DNA of 64,000 nucleotides from Fortiea contorta PCC 7126. Its GTDB lineage: Bacteria > Cyanobacteriota > Cyanobacteriia > Cyanobacteriales > Nostocaceae. Positions 9,020-18,022 of the stretch are shown here, piece by piece. A program made the position numbers and the translations under genes. The notes beneath the pieces were generated by a model. It saw nothing but the letters and a program-made list of their open reading frames with translations, did no database searches and was not told the DNA's origin. The stretch lies in assembly GCF_000332295.1 (NCBI RefSeq), contig NZ_KB235930.1, positions 4,739,895 through 4,803,894 of the forward strand. Direction: 5' to 3'. How positions within the stretch are numbered: the first letter of the stretch is position 1; each line of letters starts with the position of its first letter.

Positions 9020-10357
9020 TTAAGATTTTTCTGTGTTAATTATGACTTCTACTTGTAAATTGGTTAAACTTCTAACTTGACTGGCATCTTTTGGATTAAG
9101 ACGAATTTTAATTTCAACAACTCTGCGGTCTACATCAGCAACAGGATCAGTACTAAAAGTTGCTTGTTTTTTTACTTGCAAACCAACTTGAGTGACCTTT
9201 CCATGTAGTTCTCCAGAAAAGGCTTCACTAGTAATTCTGGCTTGCTGACCGATATGTACTTGACTAACATCAGTTTCGTAGACTTCAGCAACTATGTACA
9301 TCTGGTCTGTTTGACCCATATCTACAATTCCTTCGTTGCCAACAATTTCTCCAGGAAAAGTATAAATTTTTAAAATTTGACCGTCCTTGGGTGCGCGGAC
9401 GTAAGTTAATTCTAAGTCGGCTTGAGCTTTTTCTACAGCAGCGATCGCACTTTCTACCTCTGCTTGAGCTGCTTGCACATCAGTGGGACGAACCTCAGCG
9501 ATTTGGTCTAAAGTTGCTTTTGCTTCGTTGATTTGCTGTTGCAAGGTTTCTTCTGTTTGCTTAAGAGTCGATCTCGCCTCGTTGATTTGCTGTTGTAAGG
9601 TTTCCTCGCTTTGATTTAGGCTAGCCTTAGCTTCATTCAATTGCTCCCTAGCAGTTTCTAATTCCAAACGCTTGCTATCAAATTTGGAAGCTTCAACTGC
9701 ACCTTCTTTGTATAACATTTCAAAGCGCCCAAATTCTGTTTGAGCATTGTTTAACTGGGCTTGTAGACGAGCAATGTTTGCTTGTTGAGTCCTTCTCCCT
9801 CCTAATAGTTGGGCTTGGAAGCGAGCAATAGTTGCTTGTTGAGTCTTTCTCTCACCAAATAGTTGTGCTTGCAGACGGGCAATAGTTGCTTGTTGAGCAT
9901 TAATTTCCCCAGTTTTTGCCCCAGCTTTTACCTTAGCTAAATTAGCTTGAGCAACTTTTACTTGTTGTTTAGCTTGCTTTAAAGCCGCTGAAAGACGATT
10001 ATAATTGTCTAGGATGGCAATTACTTGATTCGAGGTAACTTTATTTCCCTCTTTCACTAAAAGTTTGTGAATTTTAACAGTTTCAAGAGAAGTAGAAGCA
10101 GACAGGCGAATAACTTCACCTTGCGGTTCTACGCGTCCTCTGGCACTAACGGTATTGGTAGGAGGAGTAGTTGCTAAAGAAACTGATGAGGGATTTTTCT
10201 GACCAGGTTGGGAATGAAGAAGACTATAAATAGTAGCCGTGCTAATAACTGAGGTAGTGATACTAAGGAAGAGAATTACCCACCACTTTTTTGACTTAAT
10301 AAATGGTTGCTCCATCACTTTTGAATCATGCATATTCATTTTACTGTTGAAGCTCAA
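9020..10357 (-). CDS. devB: Membrane fusion protein, DevB/HlyD type
   Basis: 445 residues: short cytoplasmic start, one membrane helix (WWVILFLSITTSVISTATI), a biotinyl-lipoyl-like half (SARGRVEPQGEV), a long coiled coil (about residues 115-290), the second lipoyl half (YVRAPKDGQILKI) and a beta-barrel end. The coiled coil contains near-identical internal repeats (TQQATIARLQAQL three times; EETLQQQINEA twice), so the periplasmic hairpin may have been lengthened by repeat expansion. It starts 2 bp after the formyltransferase stop codon, which ties the exporter to the biosynthetic operon. Confidence 0.85.
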   Translation of the reverse strand: MSFNSKMNMHDSKVMEQPFIKSKKWWVILFLSITTSVISTATIYSLLHSQPGQKNPSSVSLATTPPTNTVSARGRVEPQGEVIRLSASTSLETVKIHKLLVKEGNKVTSNQVIAILDNYNRLSAALKQAKQQVKVAQANLAKVKAGAKTGEINAQQATIARLQAQLFGERKTQQATIARFQAQLLGGRRTQQANIARLQAQLNNAQTEFGRFEMLYKEGAVEASKFDSKRLELETAREQLNEAKASLNQSEETLQQQINEARSTLKQTEETLQQQINEAKATLDQIAEVRPTDVQAAQAEVESAIAAVEKAQADLELTYVRAPKDGQILKIYTFPGEIVGNEGIVDMGQTDQMYIVAEVYETDVSQVHIGQQARITSEAFSGELHGKVTQVGLQVKKQATFSTDPVADVDRRVVEIKIRLNPKDASQVRSLTNLQVEVIINTEKS

Positions 10358-10359
10358 GT

Positions 10360-11199
10360 TTACTCGAAGAAATCACTTAAAAAATCTTGAAAATTAACTA
10401 GAGAAAAACCCTGCTTTTGGACAATTTTAATATCACTTTTGGTGGGAAATGAAAAGTATGAACCACCTAGCATCTGAGGAGTTCGTTTTAAATAATAATC
10501 ATCAAAATTATTGATAACACTACTTAATAAACCAATGCCTTGATTGTTAACTAATTTATCTACAGTTAAAATACTGTAATCAGTATTGTCAACTTCTAAT
10601 TTTTCTTGTGCAAGTATTGCTCCTGAATCAATAGAAGTATCTACAATTTCATGAATTGTTATACCAAACTTCTTATCATTTTTAAAAGCAGAGTATAAAA
10701 CTGGGAATAAGCCTTTACATTCAGGCAACAGTGCTGCATGTACGTTAATAACTGCTTTTTTGGGTATCTGGATAATTTGCTTTTTGATAATTTGGTCGAA
10801 GAAATATATCACGATTAGATCGAGATTAGCTTGCTTCAATTCAGCAATAATATCTTTACCATTTATATTTGATGTTTTAACGTGATGAATTTGATACTTA
10901 TGGCAGATTTCAGATATTGTAAAGTGCTTTCTTTTATGCCCAGTGATAGATGAAGCAAATTGAGATAGATAGATCAGCCAAAAATAAAAAATAAAGTTGT
11001 AAGTTAAATAAATAACGAAATCAAAACCCGATCTGCGATAGTTAGTAATAATTTGCTGAAGTAAATTACCATGTTTACTACTATATCTATCAGTAGTGAC
11101 TACAATTGCTATTTTGTCATGATGTTCTTCAATAAAGCTTATGATAGCTTCACTTGAGGAATAACATTCTATATTAAACAGAGCAATTCTTTGCATCAT
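10360..11199 (-). CDS. Formyltransferase-family protein
   Basis: 279 residues. The C-terminal two thirds carry the formyl_trans_N signature: AVINVHAALLPECKG with the catalytic Asn and His, a KFGITIHEI segment, and DTSIDSGAILAQ with the catalytic Asp. Members transfer a formyl group from 10-formyl-tetrahydrofolate to an amine (methionyl-tRNA, sugar amines, GAR). The N-terminal region is divergent and includes a hydrophobic stretch (FVIYLTYNFIFYFWLIYL), which suggests a membrane-linked substrate. It is not a house-keeping Fmt because the tRNA-binding C-terminal domain is absent. It probably formylates an amino group made by the class III aminotransferase in the same operon (inference). Confidence 0.7.
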   Translation of the reverse strand: MMQRIALFNIECYSSSEAIISFIEEHHDKIAIVVTTDRYSSKHGNLLQQIITNYRRSGFDFVIYLTYNFIFYFWLIYLSQFASSITGHKRKHFTISEICHKYQIHHVKTSNINGKDIIAELKQANLDLIVIYFFDQIIKKQIIQIPKKAVINVHAALLPECKGLFPVLYSAFKNDKKFGITIHEIVDTSIDSGAILAQEKLEVDNTDYSILTVDKLVNNQGIGLLSSVINNFDDYYLKRTPQMLGGSYFSFPTKSDIKIVQKQGFSLVNFQDFLSDFFE

Positions 11200-11272
11200 T
11201 AACTCCTAATTACGCACAAAAAAATTGTTAGTAACACCAGTCCGTAAAAGTTATTCACAAACAAAATTCACG

Positions 11273-11304
11273 GTATGAAATTTAGCGATCGCTAAATTTC
11301 ATAC
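11273..11304. repeat. Perfect 32-bp palindrome centred on a HIP1 site
   Basis: Left arm GTATGAAATTTAGCGA at 11273-11288 is followed directly by its reverse complement to 11304, with GCGATCGC at the centre. It overlaps the stop codon of the glycosyltransferase gene, so it could also act as a transcript-stabilising hairpin. There is no U-tract after it. A similar HIP1-centred palindrome lies at 32656-32683. Confidence 0.8.
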
Positions 11305-12573
11305 TGTTGTCAAAACAGGCTTTTCCTTAGATATAGCAAGTTCCACAATGTCAGCTGCTCCTCTAACTCCACCTGCGCGTTGAATTGCTGCTTGTAACCT
11401 AGATGCACTGTTTTTGTAAGAGTCTTGGCTTAGCACTTCTTGTATGGCAACTCGCAGCTTAGAAACGCTTAGTTTAGTTAAGGGTACTGTTACCCCTGCT
11501 CCTGTCCAAGCTAGACGAGCTGCTGTACCTGGCTGATCGCTAGTGATGGGAATAGCAACCATTGGCACCCCATTGTTCAACGACTCAAGAACAGTATTTA
11601 ATCCTGCGTGAGTAATAGTGAGACTAGCTTGCTTGAGCAGTTCCATTTGAGGTGCATATTTAACAACCAAAGGTTTTCCCGGTAGTTCTTTGAAAGAGTC
11701 CAGATTACCACCACCAAGAGAAATTACCAATTGCACATCTAATCCATCACAAGCCTGAGCAATACGTTGGAAAACATCTATTAAGCGATTTTGTATAGTC
11801 CCCATCGAGGCGTAAATTAACGGTTGTCCAGTTAGCTTTTCCCAAGGGAAAGGCACAGCTTCTCGACTGGCTGATTCATGGTAAGGGCCTGTGAAATGGA
11901 AGCATTGGGGTAAATGCTGTCTGGGAAAATCAAATTCAGCAGGTATTTGACTCAATTGCGCTAATTTAGAGTAAGAAGCGTTAACGTCATAGCATGGGGG
12001 CAAATTCCAGCTTCGGCGATACTCATTTATCAGCTTTTCAATTGGTTGAGCGATGCGATTAAGCAGAGAGTAAGCGGCTTGATTCCGCAGATACGCCCAT
12101 CGTGCAGGGTTATAACTCCAAGATGTCACAAAGGGGGGAACGCCGTCTTCTTGATTGAGTGGCAAAGCACTGCACACTGTAATAAAGGGAATATCCAAAA
12201 ATTCCGCAATACTCCCTCCTTCTAATGTCATTTGATTTACCAGCAATGCTTCTACGCCAGCTTCCTTGAGTGCTTTTGGAGCATCACGAAGTACCATCGC
12301 AGCTTCTTGTTGTATTAAATTGAGATTGTATCGTAATGCTGCAAAACCGCTCAATTTACCAAGTTGTACCAACGATTGTGCTGCGATCCCCAAAGGAAAT
12401 TCAGTCTCTCCTATTCTCCAGAAATCCAATCCCGCTGCAAGTGTTTTGGATTGGACATCTGCAATTCCAAACAAGGTTACACGATGTCCGCGTCGTTGCA
12501 GTTCGCGTCCCAAAGGTAGCATTGTGTTAAGGTGACCAGTTTTTGCGGGACAGAGAATGCCAAAATGAGTCAT
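11299..12573 (-). CDS. Glycosyltransferase, UGT/MGT (GT1) type
   Basis: Starts at the ATG giving MTHFGILCPAKTGHLN, preceded by AAAGG; a GTG 21 bp upstream is less likely. The 424-residue product has the GT-B fold signs of GT1 enzymes: N-terminal GHLNTMLPLGRELQRRGHRV and the C-terminal nucleotide-sugar motif THAGLNTVLESLNNGVPMV. It resembles zeaxanthin glucosyltransferase CrtX and macrolide glycosyltransferases. It probably attaches a sugar to a hydroxyl of the operon product, perhaps the one introduced by the desaturase/hydroxylase (inference). Confidence 0.85.
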   Translation of the reverse strand: MTHFGILCPAKTGHLNTMLPLGRELQRRGHRVTLFGIADVQSKTLAAGLDFWRIGETEFPLGIAAQSLVQLGKLSGFAALRYNLNLIQQEAAMVLRDAPKALKEAGVEALLVNQMTLEGGSIAEFLDIPFITVCSALPLNQEDGVPPFVTSWSYNPARWAYLRNQAAYSLLNRIAQPIEKLINEYRRSWNLPPCYDVNASYSKLAQLSQIPAEFDFPRQHLPQCFHFTGPYHESASREAVPFPWEKLTGQPLIYASMGTIQNRLIDVFQRIAQACDGLDVQLVISLGGGNLDSFKELPGKPLVVKYAPQMELLKQASLTITHAGLNTVLESLNNGVPMVAIPITSDQPGTAARLAWTGAGVTVPLTKLSVSKLRVAIQEVLSQDSYKNSASRLQAAIQRAGGVRGAADIVELAISKEKPVLTTV

Positions 12574-12716
12574 AACTTCAGCCTTTTTTTGCACTATGAG
12601 AACAGAGGATTAACTTAGGCGGTTTCTGAGAAAAATTTACCAATTCAAGCGAGGCATCCCATTTACTCATAGGAAGTTTAGCCAACATCTCGGTAATTTT
12701 TTTCCTGACAATCACC

Positions 12717-13859
12717 TTATTGAATGAGCAAAGTTTCTCCTGCTAAGTATTTATCTAAACTAGGTGAGATACTTAGGCGTGAAGGAGGGTGAAATGCTAG
12801 TGGACGGGCAGCAGTAAACAGATAAGCAACTTCGGGTGAACTGATAAATGCCATGCCCCCTAATAACTCCACAGCATGAGCAGTAACACGTTCTATAGCA
12901 CCTTGCACTGCATAACGCACAAACAGCGCCCGTGCTAGTTGATCGCTACCTTGGTTGCTGTCGCTGACTATCATTGACTGGGCTAGTCCTTCTAATGCAG
13001 CCATCGCTCCCTCAACTTCAATGGCTAAAATTGTCCGCTCAGAAGGCGTACCTTTACCAGCTGCGATGGTTCGTTCTACTAAAGCACTAGCGATACCCAG
13101 GTAAGATGCAGAAATTAGCATTTCAAACCAAAGAAAACCCCTTGTTTGGATATAATCTAGATTTTCGGCATTGCCTGTATAGGAAATAAGCTGTTCTGGA
13201 ACTTTGACATCCTGAAGAATAACTTCGTCGCTTTCTGCACCTGCCAGCACTGAATTTGTCCAGAAGGGACGACGTTCAATTCCTGGAGCATTTGTTGTCG
13301 GGATAATAACGACTGCTAATTTGCTATCGTCTCCCGATTCGCTGGGAATTGAAACACTTGCAGTGAGAAGATCCATTGATACAGATAAGCTGCAAGGCTT
13401 TTTATTACCACTGACTGTTATACCATCAGCTGTTCGTTTGACCTGCATATTGGGAGTAAGAATGCCTGTACCTGTCCGTCCTTCCGCAAAGCCAGAAGCT
13501 ACGTAGAGATTTTGTTTGGCAATTGCCTCAAGTAACATCCACTCCAAGCCAGTTCCCGAACCTTGGGCGATCATCTCAACGATGGTTGCAACTGAAAAAT
13601 GATGCATCGTCGTGGCGATCGCCAGCGAAGGCGCACGGCTGGCGATCGCTCTTTGAATCCGAACAGCTTCCACAGGAGTTGCTCCCAAACCCTTATATTT
13701 AGTTGGAATTAATAAACCAGGGCCACCAAGTTCACGAAATATTTTTATGGCTGGATTTTGTGGCTTTTCCATTTCCAATAGAGGAATTTGTGCCAGTTTT
13801 TCATCAAGGTCTGGCAAAAACTTTGTCAGGATTGTTCGTTCTGGTTTGAGAAAATTCAC
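12717..13859 (-). CDS. Acyl-CoA dehydrogenase-like flavoprotein
   Basis: 380 residues aligning in style with acyl-CoA dehydrogenases: N-terminal helical domain (FRELGGPGLLIPTKYKGLGA), middle beta domain (VASGFAEGRTGTGILTP, VSGNKKPCSLSVSMD), and C-terminal helical domain (VERTIAAGKGTPSERT, AVELLGGMAF). The FAD-dependent family oxidises acyl thioesters or, in related enzymes, hydroxylates amines and nitroalkanes. The catalytic Glu cannot be placed with confidence. In the operon it may desaturate an acyl chain or act as an N-oxygenase next to the nitric oxide synthase (inference). Confidence 0.75.
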   Translation of the reverse strand: MNFLKPERTILTKFLPDLDEKLAQIPLLEMEKPQNPAIKIFRELGGPGLLIPTKYKGLGATPVEAVRIQRAIASRAPSLAIATTMHHFSVATIVEMIAQGSGTGLEWMLLEAIAKQNLYVASGFAEGRTGTGILTPNMQVKRTADGITVSGNKKPCSLSVSMDLLTASVSIPSESGDDSKLAVVIIPTTNAPGIERRPFWTNSVLAGAESDEVILQDVKVPEQLISYTGNAENLDYIQTRGFLWFEMLISASYLGIASALVERTIAAGKGTPSERTILAIEVEGAMAALEGLAQSMIVSDSNQGSDQLARALFVRYAVQGAIERVTAHAVELLGGMAFISSPEVAYLFTAARPLAFHPPSRLSISPSLDKYLAGETLLIQ

Positions 13860-13909
13860 CTGTAAAACTCCTATTTACTGTGAAATATTTATTAGAGGCA
13901 GAAAGGGGA

Positions 13910-15100
13910 CTACAGTTTATAAATGTTGTATGACGGAACTAAGACCGGATTAGGAAATAGAATATAGAAACTCTTACGAATAATGAAATTAAGTAGATAT
14001 CCCGTACCTTTTATATACATATAAAGTGGTGTTTGGTAGGAGCCTAGTCTAGCTTTGAATGTGTCTGCTGTTTGACCAAAGTCAATTTTTTGTACATTCT
14101 GTTTCAATGCTTCATCTAGAGCAGCATACATTAAATTGAAATACAGGTCTGACTCGGCGTTTAAACTGTAATCTAACCCACAAAATAGGTAATGAACACT
14201 TGATTGCGTACAAAGAGAACAATTGAATGCCACTATCTTGTCATCCTTATAAACAAGAGTGAAAATTAATTGCCCAGGGAAATTAATTGCTAACTCTCTG
14301 AAAAAACTTATAGGCAGATTTTCCAGTTTGTTTTCCGATTTTTGTACAACTGCTTCATATAGTTGATGTATTTCTGGAGTATAGATTTGCAAAATCTTTT
14401 CTGTATCTTTCAACTGAACAATGCGAAGACCACCTTTTTCAAATTTGCGTTTTGACCTTTTAATATCATTGCGATAGTGGGACTTTAAAGCAGCGCAGTA
14501 TTCCGCAAAATTAGCATACTTTGCCTGAAAGCTATGCATAGGTAAACTTTCAGCTTTGACATAATCAAGCTTTAGCAGTGTATCTAATTGATGGCATTCT
14601 TGAGAATTAAATTCTTTGTAAATAGTTAGCTTGGTTTTTTCTTTGACTGCAATAGTATTCATAATACTATCAAACGATTTAATAATCAACTGCTGATTAG
14701 CATTTTTCTCAAAAATTAAATGGTTCTTGCCAATAGAAATTGGTAAACCACAAAAAAGAACATTTAAATATAAAAACGACGGTAGTAATTGTCTGACATT
14801 AGTAATAAATTTTTTAGTACCTTTACTAGCAACAACTCCTAAGTCAGTTTTAAATGTAGATAGACTAGTACAAGCAGACGGATTGCCATTTCGGTCATAA
14901 AAAATGACATACCATAATTTGCTAAAGTCTGCCATAGTTTTTTCAATTGTCAATAATAATCTAATATCCATATAAATATTAGAATCACTTGTCTGACAAA
15001 CTTGCTTCCAATCATCTAAATCTACGTCAAGAATTGAGTTGTACAGTTTATAAGAGTAAGTCCTTTCACTTTTAATTAACCAGTCAATTGCTTTCGTCAT
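13910..15100 (-). CDS. FemAB/BioF2-like GNAT acyltransferase
   Basis: 396 residues. The C-terminal half has the Acetyltransf_6 (FemAB-like) signature: FAEYCAALKSHYRNDIKRSKRKFEKGG is split here as SHYRNDIKRSKRKFEKGG, followed by VYKDDKIVAFNCSLC, LYFNLMYAALDEALKQ and IDFGQTADTFKARLGS. Such proteins form amide bonds using acyl- or aminoacyl-donors in peptidoglycan, exopolysaccharide and natural-product pathways. The gene is AT-richer than its neighbours. It lies 50 bp from the dehydrogenase gene and is part of the operon; the acyl donor is unknown. Confidence 0.7.
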   Translation of the reverse strand: MTKAIDWLIKSERTYSYKLYNSILDVDLDDWKQVCQTSDSNIYMDIRLLLTIEKTMADFSKLWYVIFYDRNGNPSACTSLSTFKTDLGVVASKGTKKFITNVRQLLPSFLYLNVLFCGLPISIGKNHLIFEKNANQQLIIKSFDSIMNTIAVKEKTKLTIYKEFNSQECHQLDTLLKLDYVKAESLPMHSFQAKYANFAEYCAALKSHYRNDIKRSKRKFEKGGLRIVQLKDTEKILQIYTPEIHQLYEAVVQKSENKLENLPISFFRELAINFPGQLIFTLVYKDDKIVAFNCSLCTQSSVHYLFCGLDYSLNAESDLYFNLMYAALDEALKQNVQKIDFGQTADTFKARLGSYQTPLYMYIKGTGYLLNFIIRKSFYILFPNPVLVPSYNIYKL

Positions 15101-15224
15101 TTATTTTTACCATCTCTACAATAGAAATAAATTTCCAGTTAAACCAGAACTATTTATTTGTTTTGATAGTTACAGAACCAATATGCAACTATCAAAACAA
15201 GGTAATGTTTTCTATTTATTCAAC

Positions 15225-15722
15225 TTATGCAGCTGCGACTTGGTTTGGTGTTTGTGTTGATGATGAAGTAACTTGAACTGGTAAAAATTCTACTTCTTCA
15301 CCAAATAAGCCCCTAATAATTGCTGTGATGTTTTCCTGTAGTGCCTGTATAGCAATGGGATCAAGAATTTGACTTAAAGAGGGAATACCCATGTCAAACT
15401 CAGCTAAAAACAATATTAGGCAACCATCTTTTTGATTTTGAGCTTTCCACTGTCCACAGAAGTGTTCTACATCACCTTCAATCTGATTGAAGCTAATTGT
15501 ATAATTTGAGGCATCAAATAAATCTTCTTCTATCCAAGACATCACACCGCCACGAAAGTCAACTTCCCAAGTAGAAACAGTCCGTCCGTCAGATAGTACT
15601 TGGCTGGTGATGCTATGTACAGCTTGACTGTTCTTTGCGTATGAATCAAAGTCGCAGAGAATTGGATAGATTTCTTCGGCACTGCGATGGGCAATTTTAG
15701 CAACAATTTCTAAGTATTGCAT
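15225..15722 (-). CDS. SRPBCC (polyketide cyclase/COQ10-like) protein
   Basis: 165 residues beginning MQYLEIVAKIAHRSAEEIYP, with the START/SRPBCC strand pattern and a central VDFRGGVMSWIEEDLFD. This fold forms a hydrophobic pocket and occurs in aromatase/cyclases, COQ10 and lipid carriers. There is no PKS nearby, so a lipid-binding or non-PKS cyclisation role is more likely than a classical aromatase. It begins 14 bp after the aminotransferase stop codon, so the two are probably translated from one message. Confidence 0.75.
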   Translation of the reverse strand: MQYLEIVAKIAHRSAEEIYPILCDFDSYAKNSQAVHSITSQVLSDGRTVSTWEVDFRGGVMSWIEEDLFDASNYTISFNQIEGDVEHFCGQWKAQNQKDGCLILFLAEFDMGIPSLSQILDPIAIQALQENITAIIRGLFGEEVEFLPVQVTSSSTQTPNQVAAA

Positions 15723-15736
15723 TAGTAAAATCTCCT

Positions 15737-17056
15737 TTATGAATTAACAACGTTTAAAGATGAGTTACGTTTTGCAAGAGCGATCGCACTTTCTGAAATC
15801 GCACTCAGCAGCCAATCAACATCTGACTCACTCAGAATTGCTGGTGGTGTTAATCTGACAACGCGGTGAGCATTAAGTGAATAGGAAACCAAGACATTTC
15901 TGTGCATGAGTTCAAACATGAAGTCACCAGCCAGATAATCAGCTGCAAACTCAATGCCAATCAACAGTCCAATACCGCGAACTTCTCGAACTAGATGAGG
16001 ACACATTTCGCCCACAATTTTCTGCACTTCAATAAATAACTTTTCACCTAGTTCTTTGGCTCTGGGTATAATATTCTCGTTTTTAATCACATTAATTGCT
16101 GCTTGTGCGGCAACTGTAGCTAAAGGATTACCTGCAAAAGTCGAAGTGTGCAACAGGGGATCTTGATTAAGCCTTTCATAAGCTTGGGCAGAAGCAACCG
16201 CAGCGCTAACAGGTATAACTCCTCCACTTAAAGCCTTCCCCACCAGAAGTACATCAGGAACTACCTGTTCTCTATCTGCTCCCCACCAAGTTCCTAGTCG
16301 TGCGAGTCCCGTTTGAATTTCATCGAAAATCAAAAATGCTCCATACTGGCGGCAGAGTCTTTCTACATCTCGCAAGTAGCCTTCATAGGGAACGATTACA
16401 CCACCTTCTGCTTGAACAGGTTCCAAAATAACGCAGCATTCATCACCGTTATGAGAAAGTACATTCTCCAGTGCTTTTGGATCTGCAAAGGGGATAAACT
16501 CAACTTCTGGGAGCAGAGGCTGGAAAGGCAGACGATAGGCTGCACGACTGGTGACACTTAATGCTCCCAGTGTCTTACCGTGAAAACCTCCGAGCATTGC
16601 AACTAACTTGCGTTTGCCAGATAGACGCGCTAGCTTGAGACCGGCTTCTGTAGCTTCTGCACCAGAGTTACCGAAATATACATAATCTAAACCCTTGGGG
16701 GTAACTGAGGCTAGAGTTTCCGCCGCCGAAGCTTGTTCGGCATTTAAAAGCGCACGAGTTGATAATGGATGACGCTCCAGTTGTGCTTTCACCGCCTCGA
16801 TTACAGTAGGATGACAGTGACCGATGGTGAAGACACCGTAGCCACCACAAGCTAAATACTTTTGTCCGCGTTCATCAAAAACGTAGTTTCCAGAAGAACG
16901 AACTTCAACATGAGTACCCATTAATTCCGCCAGCTTGGCGAGTGACTTATTAACGTGTCTTTTTTGCCCTTGGATTACCATCTGTCTAAACTTAGCTGCT
17001 TGATGTGAATCTGGGTATGTTTCCACACTTTCCAGCATTTGTTGGCTTTCTTTCAT
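15737..17056 (-). CDS. Class III PLP-dependent aminotransferase
   Basis: 439 residues with all family landmarks: GGYGVFTIGHCHP near the active-site mouth, GNSGAEATEAGLKLAR for phosphate binding, FDEIQTGLARLG with the PLP Asp at about 245, and Lys274 in VGKALSGG as the Schiff-base Lys. Closest families are ornithine, putrescine and diaminobutyrate aminotransferases, which act on an omega-amino group. In this operon it may install a terminal amine on an aldehyde made by the thioester/acyl reductase at 20315-21385 (inference). Start codon at 17056 follows the desaturase stop by 28 bp. Confidence 0.85.
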   Translation of the reverse strand: MKESQQMLESVETYPDSHQAAKFRQMVIQGQKRHVNKSLAKLAELMGTHVEVRSSGNYVFDERGQKYLACGGYGVFTIGHCHPTVIEAVKAQLERHPLSTRALLNAEQASAAETLASVTPKGLDYVYFGNSGAEATEAGLKLARLSGKRKLVAMLGGFHGKTLGALSVTSRAAYRLPFQPLLPEVEFIPFADPKALENVLSHNGDECCVILEPVQAEGGVIVPYEGYLRDVERLCRQYGAFLIFDEIQTGLARLGTWWGADREQVVPDVLLVGKALSGGVIPVSAAVASAQAYERLNQDPLLHTSTFAGNPLATVAAQAAINVIKNENIIPRAKELGEKLFIEVQKIVGEMCPHLVREVRGIGLLIGIEFAADYLAGDFMFELMHRNVLVSYSLNAHRVVRLTPPAILSESDVDWLLSAISESAIALAKRNSSLNVVNS

Positions 17057-17084
17057 TTCGCTTTTAATTTCTTAATAGTATTGA

Positions 17085-17948
17085 TTAACTAACCTGAATA
17101 TGCGGTTTGATTGGCACTTTAGGTGTCTGGTTTTGATGTTCTAGTAAAGCCACTTCTACTAAAGATATTGCCTTGCCGTAGCGAAACCAGGGAATACTAG
17201 GCCAAAGATGATGGACGATATGATAGTTTTGATTCAGCATCAATATCTGCAATAGTTGACCCTTAAATATGCGTGTGTTTTCCAAAGGATGTTGGGACTC
17301 CTGGGGAAAATGTACAGCCCATGCAACCGTTAGTTCAATTAATGCTCCAGCTACAAGCAGTGGGATCACCCATAACCAGAGAGCATCTTGCAGATGGCCT
17401 ATCCAAGCCGCACCGATGACCACAGACAACTGCAAACCAACTGTAATTAAATGTTCGATTAATTGCGGACGTTTATTAGACCACAAACGGCGATTAATCA
17501 TGAAAGAGTTGTCGTGTGTGAGACGCACCAATGTCCAGAGAGGTAATAACCAGCGCGGTTTTCTACCAATAACGTAGTCCGGGTCGTATTCTGGATGATT
17601 TGTAAACGCATGGTGCTGGGGGTGCAAGATACGGAACAAGGGGAACGTTGTACCCTCTAGAACTGCTGCGATGCGCCCAACCCAATTGTTAACCGTGCGA
17701 TTAGGATGCACTAAGCGGTGTACAGCTTCGTGATTAACTGTATACAGAGCGTACAAACATAACAAGTTAATTGCTGCTGAAGCTTGAAGAGGTAAATATC
17801 CCAAAAGATAGGCAACAATTGATGCTGAAAAGATGTTAATGGTAGCGAAAAATAGTAACAGGGTGAGATTACCAAAAGTGCTATTTGGTATTTGCATTAA
17901 AGAGTGGTCAATCTCACGCAACTTCTGATTCACTAACTTACTTTCCAC
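17085..17948 (-). CDS. Membrane fatty-acid desaturase / CrtR-like hydroxylase
   Basis: 287 residues with the three histidine boxes of di-iron membrane desaturases and hydroxylases: HEAVH, HPQHHAFTNH and HIVHH, between hydrophobic helices. The spacing is close to beta-carotene hydroxylase CrtR and alkane/fatty-acid hydroxylases. It would insert a double bond or hydroxyl into a lipid chain using O2 and an electron carrier. It sits between the aminotransferase and an HpnA-like SDR. Confidence 0.85.
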   Translation of the reverse strand: MESKLVNQKLREIDHSLMQIPNSTFGNLTLLLFFATINIFSASIVAYLLGYLPLQASAAINLLCLYALYTVNHEAVHRLVHPNRTVNNWVGRIAAVLEGTTFPLFRILHPQHHAFTNHPEYDPDYVIGRKPRWLLPLWTLVRLTHDNSFMINRRLWSNKRPQLIEHLITVGLQLSVVIGAAWIGHLQDALWLWVIPLLVAGALIELTVAWAVHFPQESQHPLENTRIFKGQLLQILMLNQNYHIVHHLWPSIPWFRYGKAISLVEVALLEHQNQTPKVPIKPHIQVS

Positions 17949-18022
17949 GTATGCCTCACTAACTAAATGCGCTGTAATCAGAGCAAGAGTTTTCGGCTCT
18001 TGCTCTTATGAATTGCAACTGT

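Noticed and set aside
15225-15722. Reading the SRPBCC gene as evidence for an aromatic polyketide pathway
   Set aside because: No ketosynthase, ACP or PKS gene lies in the operon; the fold is also common in lipid carriers.
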